DNA of 64,000 nt from Hermodice carunculata. Its lineage: Eukaryota > Annelida > Polychaeta > Eunicida > Amphinomidae. Each line of letters begins with the position of its first letter. The stretch's first letter is position 1. Made by a program: the position numbers and the translations under genes. Of this stretch, positions 45,420 through 59,097 are shown in pieces. The notes below the pieces were generated by a model that saw only the letters and a program-made list of their open reading frames with translations, was not told where the DNA came from and made no database searches. Location of the stretch: contig OZ026620.1 of assembly GCA_964020975.1 (NCBI GenBank), positions 77,021,012 to 77,085,011 on the forward strand, read 5' to 3'.

Positions 45420-48290
45420 ATAGACTGATCTTCCATTTTTCATCACACAAATCTGGTATAGATTTTAACTTATCACATCAACATTATTTCCAATGAAATC
45501 ATATCAACATTATTCTCAATGAAATGACCAAGTGTCTTGATGTAGGCTGGGGAAGTTCCTTGACACCAAGAACTAGTAAGTTCAAAACTCAAACACACAA
45601 ACTATAGCCTGCTATACAAAAGCAATTTATTATGAACTGGAATGACATAATCTGCTGCTTTTGGGTGTAGGCCTATATTTTGTGAAGAATCGCAGAGTTG
45701 TCCTTACTACCTCCTATGTGTTACTTCTCCCAGGAATAAAAAGCCACCTGATCATCATAAAGTTACACGAAACACATATTGTTGATTTTTACCTATGATA
45801 CTCCCTCATAGGTTGAACCTATATTTTTCATTATGTGTATTTGGAATAGATTTTGACTTACCACATTAACGTTATCCCTAATGAAATGACCAAGTGTCTT
45901 GATATGTAGGCCGAGGAAGTTCTTTGACACCAAGAACTAGTAAGTTCAAAACTCACACACACAAACTATAGCCTGCAGCACAAAAGCAATTTATTTTGAA
46001 CTGGAATGAAATGATTTGTTGCTTTTGGGTTCAGGCCTATATTTTGTGAGGAATTGCAGAGTTGTCCTTACTACCTCCTATGTGTTACTTCTCCCAGGTA
46101 CAAAAAGCCACCTGATCATCATAAAGTTATACGAAACGCATATTGTTGCCTATGATAATCCCTCATGTACTCATAGGTTGAACCTATATTTTTCCTTATC
46201 CGTATCTGGAATAGATTTTGACTTACTGCATTAGCATTATCCCTAATGATATGACCAAGTGTCTTGAAATGTAGGCCGAGGAAGTTCTTTGACACCAAGA
46301 ACTAGTAAGTTCAAAACTCACACACACAAACTAAAGCCTGCAACACAAAAGCAATCTATTATGAACTGGAATGAAATGATTTGTTGCTTTTGGGTTCAGG
46401 CTTATATTTTGTGAGGAATTGCAGAGTTGTCCTTACTACCTCCTATGTGTTACTTCTCCCAGGTACAAAAAGCCACCTGATCATCATAAAGTTATACGAA
46501 ACGCATATTGTTGCCTATGATAATCCCTCATGTACTCATAGGTTGAACCTATATTTTTCCTTATCCGTATCTGGAATAGATTTTGACTTACTGCATTAGC
46601 ATTATCCCTAATGATATGACCAAGTGTCTTGAAATGTAGGCCGAGGAAGTTCTTTGACACCAAGAACTAGTAAGTTCAAAACTCACACACACAAACTAAA
46701 GCCTGCAACACAAAAGCAATCTATTATGAACTGGAATGAAATGATTTGTTGCTTTTGGGTTCAGGCTTATATTTTGTGAGGAATTGCAGAGTTGTCCTTA
46801 CTACCTCCTATGTGTTACTTCTCCCAGGTACAAAAAGCCACCTGATCATCATAAAGTTATACGAAACGCATATTGTTGCCTATGATAATCCCTCATGTAC
46901 TCATAGGTTGAACCTATATTTTTCCTTATCCGTATCTGGAATAGATTTTGACTTACTGCATTAGCATTATCCCTAATGATATGACCAAGTGTCTTGAAAT
47001 GTAGGCCGAGGAAGTTCTTTGACACCAAGAACTAGTAAGTTCAAAACTCACACACACAAACTAAAGCCTGCAACACAAAAGCAATCTATTATGAACTGGA
47101 ATGAAATGATTTGTTGCTTTTGGGTTCAGGCTTATATTTTGTGAGGAATTGCAGAGTTGTCCTTACTACCTCCTATGTGTTACTTCTCCCAGGTACAAAA
47201 AGCCACCTGATCATAAAGTTATACGAAACACATATTGTTGCCTATGATAATCCCTCATGTGCTCATAGGTTGAACCTATATTTTTCATTATCCGTACATG
47301 AAATAGATTTTAACTTATCGCATTGACATTATCCCCAATGAAATGACCAAGTGTCTTGATATGTAGGCTGGGGAAGTTTTTTGACACCAAGAACTAGTAA
47401 GTTCAAAACTCACACACACAAACTAAAGCCTGCAACACAAAAGCAATCTATTATGAACTGGAATGAAATGATTTGTTGCTTTTGGGTTCAGGCTTATATT
47501 TTGTGAGGAATTGCAGAGTTGTCCTTACTACCTCCTATGTGTTACTTCTCCCAGGTACAAAAAGCCACCTGATCATAAAGTTATATGAAACACATATTGT
47601 TGCCTATGATAATCCCTCATGTGCTCATAGGTTGAACCTATATTTTTCCTTATCCGTATATGAAATAGATTTTAACTTACCGCATTGACATTATCCCCAA
47701 TGAAATGACCAAGTGTCTTGATATGTAGGCTGGGGAAGTTTTTTGACACCAAGAACTAGTAAGTTCAAAACTCACACACACAAACTAAAGCCTGCAACAC
47801 AAAAGCAATCTATTATGAACTGGAATGAAATGATTTGTTGCTTTTGGGTTCAGGCTTATATTTTGTGAGGAATTGCAGAGTTGTCCTTACTACCTCCTAT
47901 GTGTTACTTCTCCCAGGTACAAAAAGCCACCTGATCATAAAGTTATATGAAACACATATTGTTGCCTATGATAATCCCTCATGTGCTCATAGGTTGAACC
48001 TATATTTTTCCTTATCCGTATATGAAATAGATTTTAACTTACCGCATTGACATTATCCCCAATGAAATGACCAAGTGTCTTGATATGTAGGCTGGGGAAG
48101 TTTTTTGACACCAAGAACGAGTAAGTTCAAAACTCACACACACAAACTATAGCCTGCAGCACAAAAGCAATTTACTGTGAACTGCAGTGGAATGAAATAA
48201 TGCTTTGCTTTTGGGTTCAGGTTACTTCTCCCAGATACAAAAAGCCACATGGTCATCATAATGTTACACTAAATGCATATGGTAGGCCTG
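45420..48290. repeat. Satellite array, 362/365-bp unit, seven full copies
   Basis: Counting from AATGA(A/T)ATGACCAAGTGTC, units start at 45,518, 45,880, 46,245, 46,610, 46,975, 47,337 and 47,699, and a partial unit starts at 48,061. Lengths are 362, 365, 365, 365, 362, 362, 362. The 3-bp difference is one ATC in ATCATCATAAAG. Middle units are virtually identical, while the edge units are diverged, as expected from unequal exchange. A 72-codon frame recurs in each middle unit, but it begins without ATG and merely reflects the repeat. Confidence 0.95.
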
Positions 48291-51200
48291 CACGATACAG
48301 ATAAAAGCAGAATCTCCCATAAGCTGGCATGGTCAGAGCAACAAGAAACCCGAATGTGCAGGACCACATGCAAGCCACAGTCAATAACACCAACAGAACT
48401 CTTTATACAGAATTTTTTGCTGATGTAATAACTTATGTTTTACAAGCAATTGCAGGACTTGCCCATCGCAGGTTCATGAATAGCACCATACTGGTTACTT
48501 GAAGAAAAATAGTTCCTTTCTTCAAGTCTTGAGAAAACTGTGCTTTTAATGTTATCCCTTATCCTTTAATATTCCATACATGCCTCTGCACTTTTCTCCT
48601 TAGTTATGCGCAGTTAAGGGCTGGATATCACATACTTTTTCGTGACATGGGTATTAAAAGCTCTGATGGTCCCCAATAAGACAGACGTGTGCTTTCAGAT
48701 AAAGCTTGGAGAATTCCCTGCGATCAAGAACTGGTTCGTGCAAACTCAAACACAGGAACTACAAGTCTGTCACAGTAAAAGCAACTGATTGGGGCTCAGT
48801 AATAACAGGTTATGATGAAATTGTTGGTTACCTTTCTGTGCACACTTGTATTTTATGAGAAACTACACCGTTGTCCTCGCTACCTCCTATGAGGTTCATC
48901 GCCCAATAACGAGAAGCCACGTGACTATTATGCCAAGATGCCTTTACAAAAACTATTATTATCACTTTGCTCCCAAACTAGGCCAATATCAACTGTGAAT
49001 ATAATTACCAAGAAGGCAGATTCCTGTTCTATCCTGTGAGATGTTGCACACAATTAATAGGCCTACAAAAAATACACTTTGACTTTCTTTTGAAAAGTCC
49101 AAGAGACTGTTCTACACATACTATTAGTAAATCAGACAGTGACATACATGCAATTAGTGGTAATACGTTCTCATTTCTGGTTCTTTTATCTATACCCTCC
49201 CAAAATGACGATTTGCGTTATTCCTGTTCATGTGTGCAGGATTTTTTCAAGATACAACAATGCACTCTTCTACATGTTATTGGATATATCTCTTCAAACA
49301 AGAAAAAAATCAATCAATCTTTAAATTTTAAAAGCATTTAATAAAATTACAGGAATGAATTGTGTCTCAACGATAGTAAGATTTTCACTGTGTGAGACTA
49401 AAAGTCAAAAACGGGGAACATATAATTTATTTCAAAGAATCATCTCAGATCACGTTGACAGTTTTACAAAGGACAAGCTTAATCAGATCTATTTCCAGTA
49501 GACCAACCAATAATGGTCTACTTTTTGATTGTGACACCACCCTTATTCGAACCTTTGTGAAAGGAAAAGGTAAAACCCATGGTGGATTAAAATATTCGTC
49601 CAAAATGGCTTAACAAATTGGGCTTGAAATTGTGTATTGAAAGTGCGTCTTCACTAATCATCTCAGGGACAATGTGATGCAACTCAGAGGTCAAGGGCAT
49701 GCATATGTAAACTAGGCATAGCACTTATGGTGCACCATGTCATTTGCAGTATCAAAATTTCGAGCTCAAATAGTTCCGAAGTTGAATCAGAATCTAACCT
49801 AATTTAAACATAGAGCAACATGAATTAAGAAGCTATCAGACCTTTGAAATCATGTCGAGGCTACAGATTGGAACAACTGTACAAAGAAGGAGGGTGCTGC
49901 TGCCTCTACCATGTCTCTGCGATTTTCAAGTGATTGATGGGGTGGGTAGGGGGGTATCAGAGATGCTCTTCTTTTAGATCCCCCCCTCTAAAAACAAGCA
50001 AAACAAAACAAAAAAACAAACAAACAAAACAAAACAAAAACAAACAAACAAATTGACCAACATATACCAAAATTGCTGGATGTGACATGTTGAATGGACT
50101 TGATAGGAATCTACAGGCTACAGGGCGGGGGTAGGGGGGGGGGTACTCCCAGTAGTGACGATACTGGGTATACGTGTGCCGCTCTGAATGCCTCTCTTTT
50201 TATCAAATTTCCCTAACAAAGGTCCAGTATTTTGCCCAAAAGTCCCTAAAAGAAGCGAATTTTTCTCTTATATGTCCCAAAGTTCCAGAAAATTTTCCCA
50301 GCTAAGGTCAAAATGTTCTTCCTGGAGCACTTTTAACGAATAAAATAAAAGATGAAATAATAAAAAAAAAAATCCCCAAAACACGAATATTTTGCAACGT
50401 GCTATCTCTTAAATATGGTCACTGGTATAATGAAGTGCGTTGGCTAGGAAACATAATGGTGATGACACAGATAAAGTATACTCTCCTGAAAGGCAAACCT
50501 CCTAACTTCCCGCAATGTGCCCAGCAGTTCCGTCTCCCTGGGCCTCGCCCTCACTTGCAGTCAGCATGGCGTGGTCCTGTTACCATTTCGGACAGACAAT
50601 GAGACATGTGGTTTTGCACTTTGAAAACGCCCTTCGTACTTCTTCCATATCTTTTCCTGCAAAAATGAAATATTTATACAATCACATTCATGTTGTGTAG
50701 ATTCACATGAACACTTGTGCAATGCAAAATGAACAACGCATGCAAGCACTCACACAATCTGAACCCACCGACCTGTCACAGGTTTTTGCTGTCCCATGTT
50801 CCTGGCTTCCGTCTGCCTCAACTGAACCACGACGGTCACTGCGCGAAGTGGACGCACGTGGGGGACAAAGGCAAGTTTGACAAGAGAAAGCTATTATTGA
50901 CCAATGACACTTGAGACGATCTCGAGCGTGTGTTATGTCTGGAATGCAGCACCTGGCAAAAATTGCCTTGATTTCCCCTTTTTGCAGGTGTGTTTGAGAA
51001 AGTGAGAAGCTTGACCTGGGAAACAGTGCTTTTGCGACAGCACTCGAGATCAACACACGGCCGGAAGACGTGGATGACCTTTTATACCCTAGCTGTGCCT
51101 TGGTCCTTTTTTACAAAAAAAAAAAAAAAAAAAAAAAAATCTGCGGCACGTTTGTCTCTTTAGACTCTTTTCGGAATTCCCACACGCAAATTGTGGTTAA

Positions 51201-53039
51201 AAGTCGGTAATATATATAGCATAACATAACCACAGCTATTGACCACAGTTCATTATTTGGATTGATAGCATTTCCGGACACCTTCTAAGTTGTAGGCCTA
51301 ACAGTTCATCGTGTCAAACGTAGGCCTAGGCAAGTTATAAAATTCACACAGGCCGTAACTTGTAAAGGGTGGGTATAATGGATCACTTCCGGAAAAATCC
51401 GAGATCACAATTTTTACAAAAAACAAAAAACAAACAAACAAACAAACGAAAAAAAAAAAATAAAAAAAAAAAAAAACCTCCCAGATCACAATGTTTACAA
51501 AAAAAACAAACAAACAAAGCAAAAACAAAAACAAAAACAAAAAAAAACAAAAACAAAAAACAAAAACAAAAACAAACAAACAAACTTGTATGCACTTTGG
51601 CCTATGATTATGTTTATGTATATGTCGATGGTTACAATAATAAAACAGGGTCAAAAGGGTCACTTTTCAAAAATTAAAATGTAACTATTAAAAACTGCTC
51701 CAGGTCACTTGACTACACATAGTACAGTTAATGGGAGGAGGAAGAGTGAACGCAGATGTCAATCAAATAAAATTTTCTATGCCAAGTACTGGGTTTATTT
51801 ACCATCCAGCCAAGGCAGCTTGTATTGTATGGCCAAATATTAATGAACGAGTCGAGAGCAGGAAGGATCAAGGAAAATAATGAAAATAAAAAGGGTTAAC
51901 AACTGATCGGAGCAGATCTGTTATACCCCGTCCGTTTTGCCCAACAGGCATTATGAACAAAGTCTGCCGTCGGTATTAATTCATGTTCAATTCTGAGTGT
52001 TAAAAAATTTCACGATACAAACGCGATATGCCACTTCCTGATGGAACTCTTGTTATGTGACATAACAAAATCTACTTGCGAAAAATTAACGTCTCTAGCA
52101 AACTTTCTCTGCACAGATAAATAAAAATGATTTGCAGTGCTAAAATTTAATCATATAAATAAAATGCTTCAATTTCTATTGCTCCCAAAGCCTGGTGATC
52201 TCGTTCTTATAACAAATACAAAAATTAATAAAAATAACATAGATTAAAACAATTTTGAGTGATCCTTTTTGTCTGCTACTGCTAGATCCATCCGCTTCCC
52301 CGTACCGTTCTCCTCCCTACACAATGGGTCTGTACGTTTGAAGACAGTAGGTAAGGCCTATAAGCCTACATGTTCCTGAACACCTTATAAATTTAGTACG
52401 CCAAATGTACTGCTTGTCGTAATGGCATATGGCGGGGGTGCTGGTCCTGGCGCTTCCAGACTGCAAAGTCGAGAACGCAAAATGAACATCAAATCAGGGG
52501 CAGATCAGTGCGTTTGCATTGGTCAGGGAGACAGAACTTTGAGCTGGAAAAATAGCTTTGTTTCCCATGGGCAACGGGTAACAGACGCAGAGAGGCTCAA
52601 TACGAAAGTGTTAGGTGGCAATTATAGCGATTTCTGACCCTTCTTGAACTTCGTGTGTATACGTGTATGGTTTCAATTGTCGAAAAATTCCTCTCATTGC
52701 ATCTGTATGCATTCTTGGTTGAATTAAAAAAATAACGTTATTAGAAAAAAATCACGGTGGCATCTGCTGATTAAGTTTAACTGAAAATGACCCAAAATAT
52801 ATACGTCACACCAGGTCTGAAGAAAGTCCGGACAGCTGGCAATTTTGAAAAGTTAAAAAATTACAAACGCCTACAATAAAATGTAAAGTGAAGCGCCATC
52901 GATTTAATAGATTTAGGTATGCGGGCACACAGAAGTGTTCCCACGGAGTTTTGAAGCAATTGATTGAGAAGTTTCAGAGAAAACGCACTTTTAAATGTTT
53001 TCTCCAAAGGAAACAAAATTATTATAATGGTCTACAATT
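48291..53039. other. Non-coding spacer with outlying satellite relic and A-rich tracts
   Basis: 48,690-48,930 is a very diverged relative of the satellite unit (AGAATTCCCTGCGATCAAGAACTGGT, split here; TTGTCCTCGCTACCTCCTATG). 49,990-50,050 and 51,415-51,595 are (A)nC tracts, and a poly-A of about 26 lies at 51,114-51,139. 52,422-52,637 is a 71-codon plus-strand frame from ATG (MAYGGGAGPGASRLQSRERK) that I do not recognise. No gene is supported. Confidence 0.4.
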
Positions 53040-53066
53040 GTAGTAGTGGTGGTAGTAGTAGTGGTG

Positions 53067-53108
<42 letters not shown>

Positions 53109-53130
53109 ATAGTAGTAGTAGTAGTAGTGG
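53040..53130. repeat. Trinucleotide microsatellite (GTA/GTG)n
   Basis: A run of about 30 GTA and GTG triplets. Frames through it give poly-Ser/Gly or poly-Leu text, which is not a gene. Confidence 0.9.
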
Positions 53131-53496
53131 TTGGTACATGTCCTGTCTAATCACCTTCGCAGAGGGCCACCCGTGACTTTCACCAAGTTTAAAGATCGTG
53201 CCAACAGTTTGGTATCCATATGTCCATTTCAGAGTACTCAATACCCAAGGTGGGTAGTTCCCACCATTGGTGGTGCCCATTAGATCAAGTATATCTTCCT
53301 TTTTAATTGACCTGCTTATTTGTGATCACTAGTATACCAGACATACTGAGATCAAGTGAAACTAACTTTTCACTTGTGCTATTTGTAATGCATATTGTAG
53401 GAGCCCATAATCAAGTGCTAAGCAAATGTCTTTCAAATATGCGTTTTCTCTTGATACTAACTTCCACAAACATCAGTTCTCAAGTTAACCTTTCTT

Positions 53497-53815
53497 AAGA
53501 CCCTTTCTTAGTGAATTCGTTATTGAACAAATAAGCTAATGAATATTATAAAAATAAATGAGGGGGCGGTCGTAGCGTTGAGCTATAGAACAAGCCAGGC
53601 CGCAAAGCGGTCCTGGAGAGGAGTGAAGAAAGGGTCTTCTAATTTTTGCAGAGTTCCGGTCGCACCCGTTCGGCGTTAACCCTTCCTTCACTCCTCTCCA
53701 GGACCGCTGCGCGGCTTGGCTTGTTCTAGCTCGACGCTATGACCACCCCATCATTTATTTTTATAATATTCATTAGAAATTTTGTTTTATAACGAATCAA
53801 CTAAGAAAGGGTCTT
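53497..53815. mobile_element. Fold-back element, about 319 bp
   Basis: Nearly the entire element is an inverted repeat. Arms of about 130 bases start AAGACCCTTTCTTAG and run through CTAATGAATATTATAAAAAT and CGGTCCTGGAGAGGAGTGAA, leaving a loop of about 50 bases. The inner ends of the arms repeat GAAGAAAGGGTCTTC, echoing the termini. The arms are about 85-90 % matched. No coding. Typical of a small hairpin MITE. Confidence 0.85.
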
Positions 53816-55007
53816 CAGACTAGCAGTGTCTATATATGATTGTTTTCAAATGAAAACGTTAGGCAGGCTCCTTGGACGCGTTGGTCCTGTATTACACATG
53901 CTCATTTTCCTAAAAAAACATTGGGTCAAAATTCTACATTTCCGTTAAAATAGACACATTTTTCATACATAGGCCTTCACTACAGTACGAAATCAAGCAA
54001 ATTTTGCCGTCATTTTGGGTCAAGACTCCAGGATTTTATTTATTTATTTATTTAGTTTTTTTTTTTTGGGGGGGGGGGTGCATATGAGGTAAAAGTGGGA
54101 CCTGCGAGGGAGTTTTACGACCGAGCGGGGGAGGGTCTGGGAGTGGGGCTTGCTCCCCTCCCAGGGTACAGAGCTTTTTCCAAAAATTGATGTGTTTTAG
54201 TGGTCTCTGGTGCATTCTGAGACAAGAAAAGTGATATTTAAGCAAAACAGAATTTTTCTTACTTATTCACATTTATTCATAAACAGCATTAATAAACAGG
54301 TGTTGATTCACTTTTACTAGAGATAAAATGCTATGTTATGTTGTATCATGTCATCTTAGGCACCTTAATCAGTAATGAATGGTTCCAGGTTGGGTCATTC
54401 AGCAAAACAGGATGTTCTATGTTTTGATTAGCGCTACAGTTCCATCCAAGCAGAACCTAAGATACTTTAGAACTTGCTATTGTGATCAGTCGGAAATTCT
54501 GTCTACTCTTTGATGCATCTATGTGATTTCACCAAGTAGTTTTGGTTATGAAGAATCGGTACTATTTTGATCTTAATATGTATTGTAACATCCTCTAATT
54601 ATTGGTTATGTTCTTATTGGTTTGGAACATGTAGAATAAACAATTCTCAGCATGTAAAAGTTGTCAATTATTAACTTTGTAATGAAAGTCCGCCCTCAAC
54701 ATACACTTTGTGATTTTATTGGGTAAAAGATGTGGAGGCACGACTTTCTGATTTTTGTTGTGGAGACGAGCAGTGTGCTTCAGGACACCCTACCTATAGA
54801 CTTCAACTTGGCGAATTGGTGTTTGGAACCATGTGGAATAGAAGGACAAGTATACATTGAAGGCAGAAAACTTGATTCATTATTATACCATTAACCCAAT
54901 CCCATCACAACATACCCCCCCCCCCATACATTTTTACACAAACACAAAAAGAAAGTTACTTTATTGACATGAATCTCATTGTGGTACAAAAACAAAGACA
55001 TGATAAA

Positions 55008-55012
<5 letters not shown>
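53816..55012. other. Non-coding spacer
   Basis: It carries a TTTA microsatellite and T/G runs near 54,040-54,080. No gene seen. Confidence 0.4.

Positions 55013-55052
<40 letters not shown>
55013..55052. repeat. (GA)n microsatellite
   Basis: An uninterrupted GA run of about 20 units. Confidence 0.9.
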
Positions 55053-55054
<2 letters not shown>

Positions 55055-55251
55055 AACGCAGTATACAAAGTAACAATCAACCTAATCAGGTGTACAACCA
55101 GACTAGGCATACATACTTATGTGCAGAGGATATATTATCTTGTTCTTGAGTATCAATTCAAGGAACGGGCACCTGGGCATCCGACCAGATACCAAACATC
55201 AAGTTCAGAATAGAGGCCAGGAGGCCTTTTTTGTCAACGCGACAGGAGGCA

Positions 55252-55429
<178 letters not shown>

Positions 55430-55479
55430 CCTCTCAAACAAAACAAAACAAAACAAAACAAAACAAAACAATTCGGTTT

Positions 55480-56503
55480 TGCTTTGTTTCAGATGTGAGC
55501 AAGGTTTAGACCATTAACAATTTAGGGTCTAATACATCATGATCAGATGTGCATATAAACAGTCAGAAGACAACGCGACAAAAACTTGTGACTCAAGTCA
55601 TCCCAATATATGGCCCATTGCTGTTGTTGCTTGCAAACCTAGGTATACCCCCATGGTTTATTGATATAAGAACCAGCCAACAGGGACTTCTATCATCATG
55701 TATACACCAGATAGGGAGTATATCGAGTTACATATGGTGCATACTGACTGAGGATAGATAATGCGTTCACTGTGGTTGGCCAGGGATATATGTGACTGTA
55801 GCCAGCATAATTAATTACTGATAGTAAGTGCCAAATGTGGACTTTGTCAGCTGGGGGAGGGGAAGGGTGCGTGCGCACCTCTCGCACCCCTCTGGGTACG
55901 GGCCTAAGAGTCAATACATTTTTCTCACGGGGGAGAGTCAAATATTTTGGTTACGTACATGAAATGATGGAGTCAAACTTTACAAAGAGTGCAGGGTCAT
56001 TTATGCAGCGCCTGTATGCCTATCATTACACATGTGGTCCGTCCATCACCCAAGTGGTAGTATGTTGCATCCAACCCTACCAGGCCAACGCCCACCAACA
56101 CCAGCACCACCTAACGGTTGGACAATCTTTACACGGAAAGGTAAGAAAGTCATGTGCCATGTGACTCGCACCTAGCAGACGATATTCAGTTGTTTCGGGC
56201 TTCTCAGGCATGATGCAGGAAACAGCCGAAATGAGCATTTTACAGATGTACTTCACTTTAAACCCGAATTTTCTGCGACCATAAAAAGCCAGTGCACCGA
56301 TCATAAGTCACGCATCAAAAGAATCAATTAAGTCTCGACCTGGAATTGGAACACCTGTCAACTGGACTCCAGTCAGGTTACACAAATTAGAAAAAAAAAG
56401 AAGATATTTTATCGAAAAGTAAATATTCAGAAATATGCTCAATTTCTAATTGTTTATTATGTAATAGATAAATGCGATCTATACATATAGCAGATAAAAG
56501 TGA

Positions 56504-56504
<1 letters not shown>
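55480..56504. other. Non-coding spacer
   Basis: No recognised gene. A minus-strand frame at 56,077-56,304 (GALAFYGRRKFGFKVKYIC) was looked at and matched nothing. Confidence 0.35.

Positions 56505-56589
<85 letters not shown>
56505..56589. repeat. (ATT)n microsatellite, about 85 bp
   Basis: About 28 ATT units, complementary to the (TAA)n tract 1.1 kb upstream. Confidence 0.95.
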
Positions 56590-56590
<1 letters not shown>

Positions 56591-57249
56591 CAATGTTTGT
56601 AATAACTGAATCATATTATAGTCTGTCATTTAATTTAAGTACCTTAGACAGCTTCTAGCTCGTGTAGCTCTTCTCGGTGATTTTATGGTGTGATTTTATC
56701 ATTCGATATTTTGGTCTCGTGCTGCGTTCGGCAGCTGGATTCCGCTCATGGGTAAGGTTTTTTTAGGCCTAGGAGCTGCCGTTACTTTGGCGAAATTTTA
56801 CCTGTTTTCCTTTTCTGTTCATTTCTGTGTGCCGCAATTTTGTTTTTGAACAATTCCAACATGTAAATTTCAAGCTGGTCACCTGTCAAAATAATCCATT
56901 GTTATATTCCCAGGAAACGGGTAAACTGTAACTTTAGTTTAGTAAGTGTAACAACTAGGTATACTTTATAGTTTTGCAAAAACGTTTACACAAATAAAAG
57001 CATATCTTTGTTTTTCGTCCGTAAAGACCTAATAATAATACGGTGGCTCTCCTCTTGTCTGCTCCGATCCTGTGTCACTCTGTGACACAGGTGGCCAAGG
57101 GAAAAATAGAAAGAAAAACAAAAACAAAAAAAAACCATCCCTCTCACACCCTATCCCTGCCTCTAAGGCTCAGGCTTTTCCCATGGGAGCCCCCATGGGA
57201 GCCCTTATAAGGGCTACCACCATTTCCATTCCTTCCCCTCCCTGTACTC
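56590..57249. other. Non-coding spacer
   Basis: No gene recognised. GCTCATG/GGTAAGG near 56,746-56,756 has a donor-like look but no supporting frame. Confidence 0.3.
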
Positions 57250-57960
57250 TGGGGTTCTAATTTAACCTGTCGCCTTCTAACTCTATTGTTTCATTCCTTT
57301 TTTCCCAGCATCCTACCAGGTAGTCCTGTACATTTTTATTACCTTTCCTGCCTCCCAGAAAGCCACCTTTCAAACCTAAAATCCATTCTATTTGTTCCTC
57401 TTTCTCTAATTCTAAACCGTGGACCTCTTCTAAACCTTTGTAATTGTAATCTTCCCTGTGCAACTTTCTGAAAAAATCTTCCCTTATCTCTCTATATGCG
57501 TCGCACGTCAAAAGCCAATGATCCACTGTCTCATCTGCCTCTTGTCTACAGGACTTACACTTTTCCATTACTCCCTGCTAAGACCTGCTGACCAAACACT
57601 GCCTCCGATCGCCGAAAATCGCCGTTTTGCTCACTGTTGAGTATGATTCATACCACTGCATGTGACATCTATCTGATAACAAATTAGTAGTGCCACTGTG
57701 AAGTTGCATCCATATAATGTTTATCAATGATTCAGAATTTCCGAAGGTATGGATCGATTTATGCTTAAGTGACCAAAAACTACCTTCGCTACCCCACTCT
57801 TTCCATTTTGGAAGCATGTCTTTGCCTTTTTGGCTGTTGTTGTAAATTTCCCTTTTTCACTGAATGTCTGGTGGGCTTTTAAAAATGTTAAGAGAAAGGT
57901 CTGCCTGTCTTTGTAGTTCCTGCAATTTTGACTGTTTTGAGAATGTATTCATTTTTCCCG
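57250..57960 (-). pseudogene. LINE ORF2 C-terminal domain with zinc-binding motif
   Basis: A single minus-strand frame runs from about 57,930 to 57,257. It has LQELQRQADLSLNIFKSPPD, MLPKWKEWGSEGSFWSLKHK, MQLHSGTTNLLSDRCHMQWY, then MEKCKSCRQEADETVDHWLL and TCDAYREIREDFF. The CxxC..E..H..C cluster is the usual C-terminal zinc motif of LINE reverse transcriptases. Two stops lie in frame (TGA near 57,866 and TAG at 57,578-57,580). The rest of the RT is missing: a 5'-truncated copy. Confidence 0.7.
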
Positions 57961-58575
57961 TTGTACTTAAGTTTATGATGTTGATAGGCACGTCATACAT
58001 TCACTTATCAGCAATAGTTCACCTTTTTTCTTAAAATGTATGCAAACAAAGAGTTGTGATCTCAGTCCAAGAATTCAGAATTTGCTATTATCTTGAAAAA
58101 TTTTAGTTGTTGGGGGTCAGCCCTTGTGCAAATTCACTTATTTTGAAATTTGTAAGTGACATGTCTGTGTTGACAAGATGATGTAATTGTATAGCTTGTT
58201 GACCATTCAATAATATTGTTTTCTCTTGATGCAGATACCTGGACATTTGGTAACTTCAACTGGGATTTGCGAATTTTAAATTTTGTTGCCCTACCTGTGC
58301 TGATTGACATCACTATATGTGAGATGTTGAACTGTTTCTGATGTTCCATGCTGGAGACCAGGAGGACTGCTCACTAGAAACATATTAACATTGCCCTGTA
58401 TCCAGTCAGTTTCAACAGAGTAGTTTGGATGATGAATCCAGGTAGGATAAGCCCGCTAGACAATTTACATGATATATATAAGATGTACATGTAGACACTT
58501 GGTATGAAGTAAATTCATCTTTAGCATATAGACCCATTTGTTTAGCATAGGTCATGTAAGAAGTCAAGTATTAAT
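57961..58575. other. Non-coding spacer
   Basis: AT-rich, no supported feature. Confidence 0.35.
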
Positions 58576-58800
58576 CTAAAAAGTCACCCTCCATGGCACA
58601 GATATAAGCATACTTTCTACCTGCATTTGTGGTGCAGGCTGAAATTGAAAGACTCGGAGAAACTCAAATTTGTACAGCCAGAGTGGTATAGAAATGCTCT
58701 CACTTGCTACCCAGGCTGAGAGTCGAACACCAGGTGACAATTCAGACATGATACATGTATGCAAGTGTGTATTCAACAACTCAGCCAGCATGCATAAATT
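58576..58800 (-). mobile_element. tRNA-derived SINE, copy 2
   Basis: On the minus strand, A box TGGCTGAGTTG (58,777-58,787) and B box GTTCGACTCTC (58,728-58,738) are followed by the same body as copy 1: ACCACTCTGGCTGTAC, GAGTTTCTCCGAGTCTTTCA, ATCTGTGCCATGGAGGGTGA. Identity with copy 1 is moderate, so both are old. Confidence 0.75.
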
Positions 58801-59097
58801 ATCTTCCCAGGTGAACATCAAATTTGTTTCCCACCCCACTTTAATACAGAGAAACCACCATTTATAAATTTTGTGGTTGCACACCTACATCAGGATAGCC
58901 TTGGGTCACAGGTAATTTCAAACCCTGTACATAGTGATACATTCTTTGACTTGTTCCCCTTGAGACGTAATGGTATGCATATGAATGAATTGATGGATGT
59001 TCTTCACAAGCACATAATTTGACAGTAAAACCATGAATGATCCCATCAACCCCCTCCCCTCAAAATGTATATGTGTGTATGTATATATATATACATA

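Noticed and set aside
46016-48050. A 71-72 codon frame repeated six times in tandem
   Set aside because: It has no ATG start, exists only because the satellite units are nearly identical, and is broken in the diverged edge units.
51298-51677. Frames of 70-121 codons on both strands
   Set aside because: They run through (A)nC low-complexity DNA and give Lys/Thr or Phe/Cys-rich text with no protein character.
52964-53280. Ser/Gly-rich and Leu/Pro-rich frames
   Set aside because: They are translations of the GTA/GTG microsatellite on each strand.
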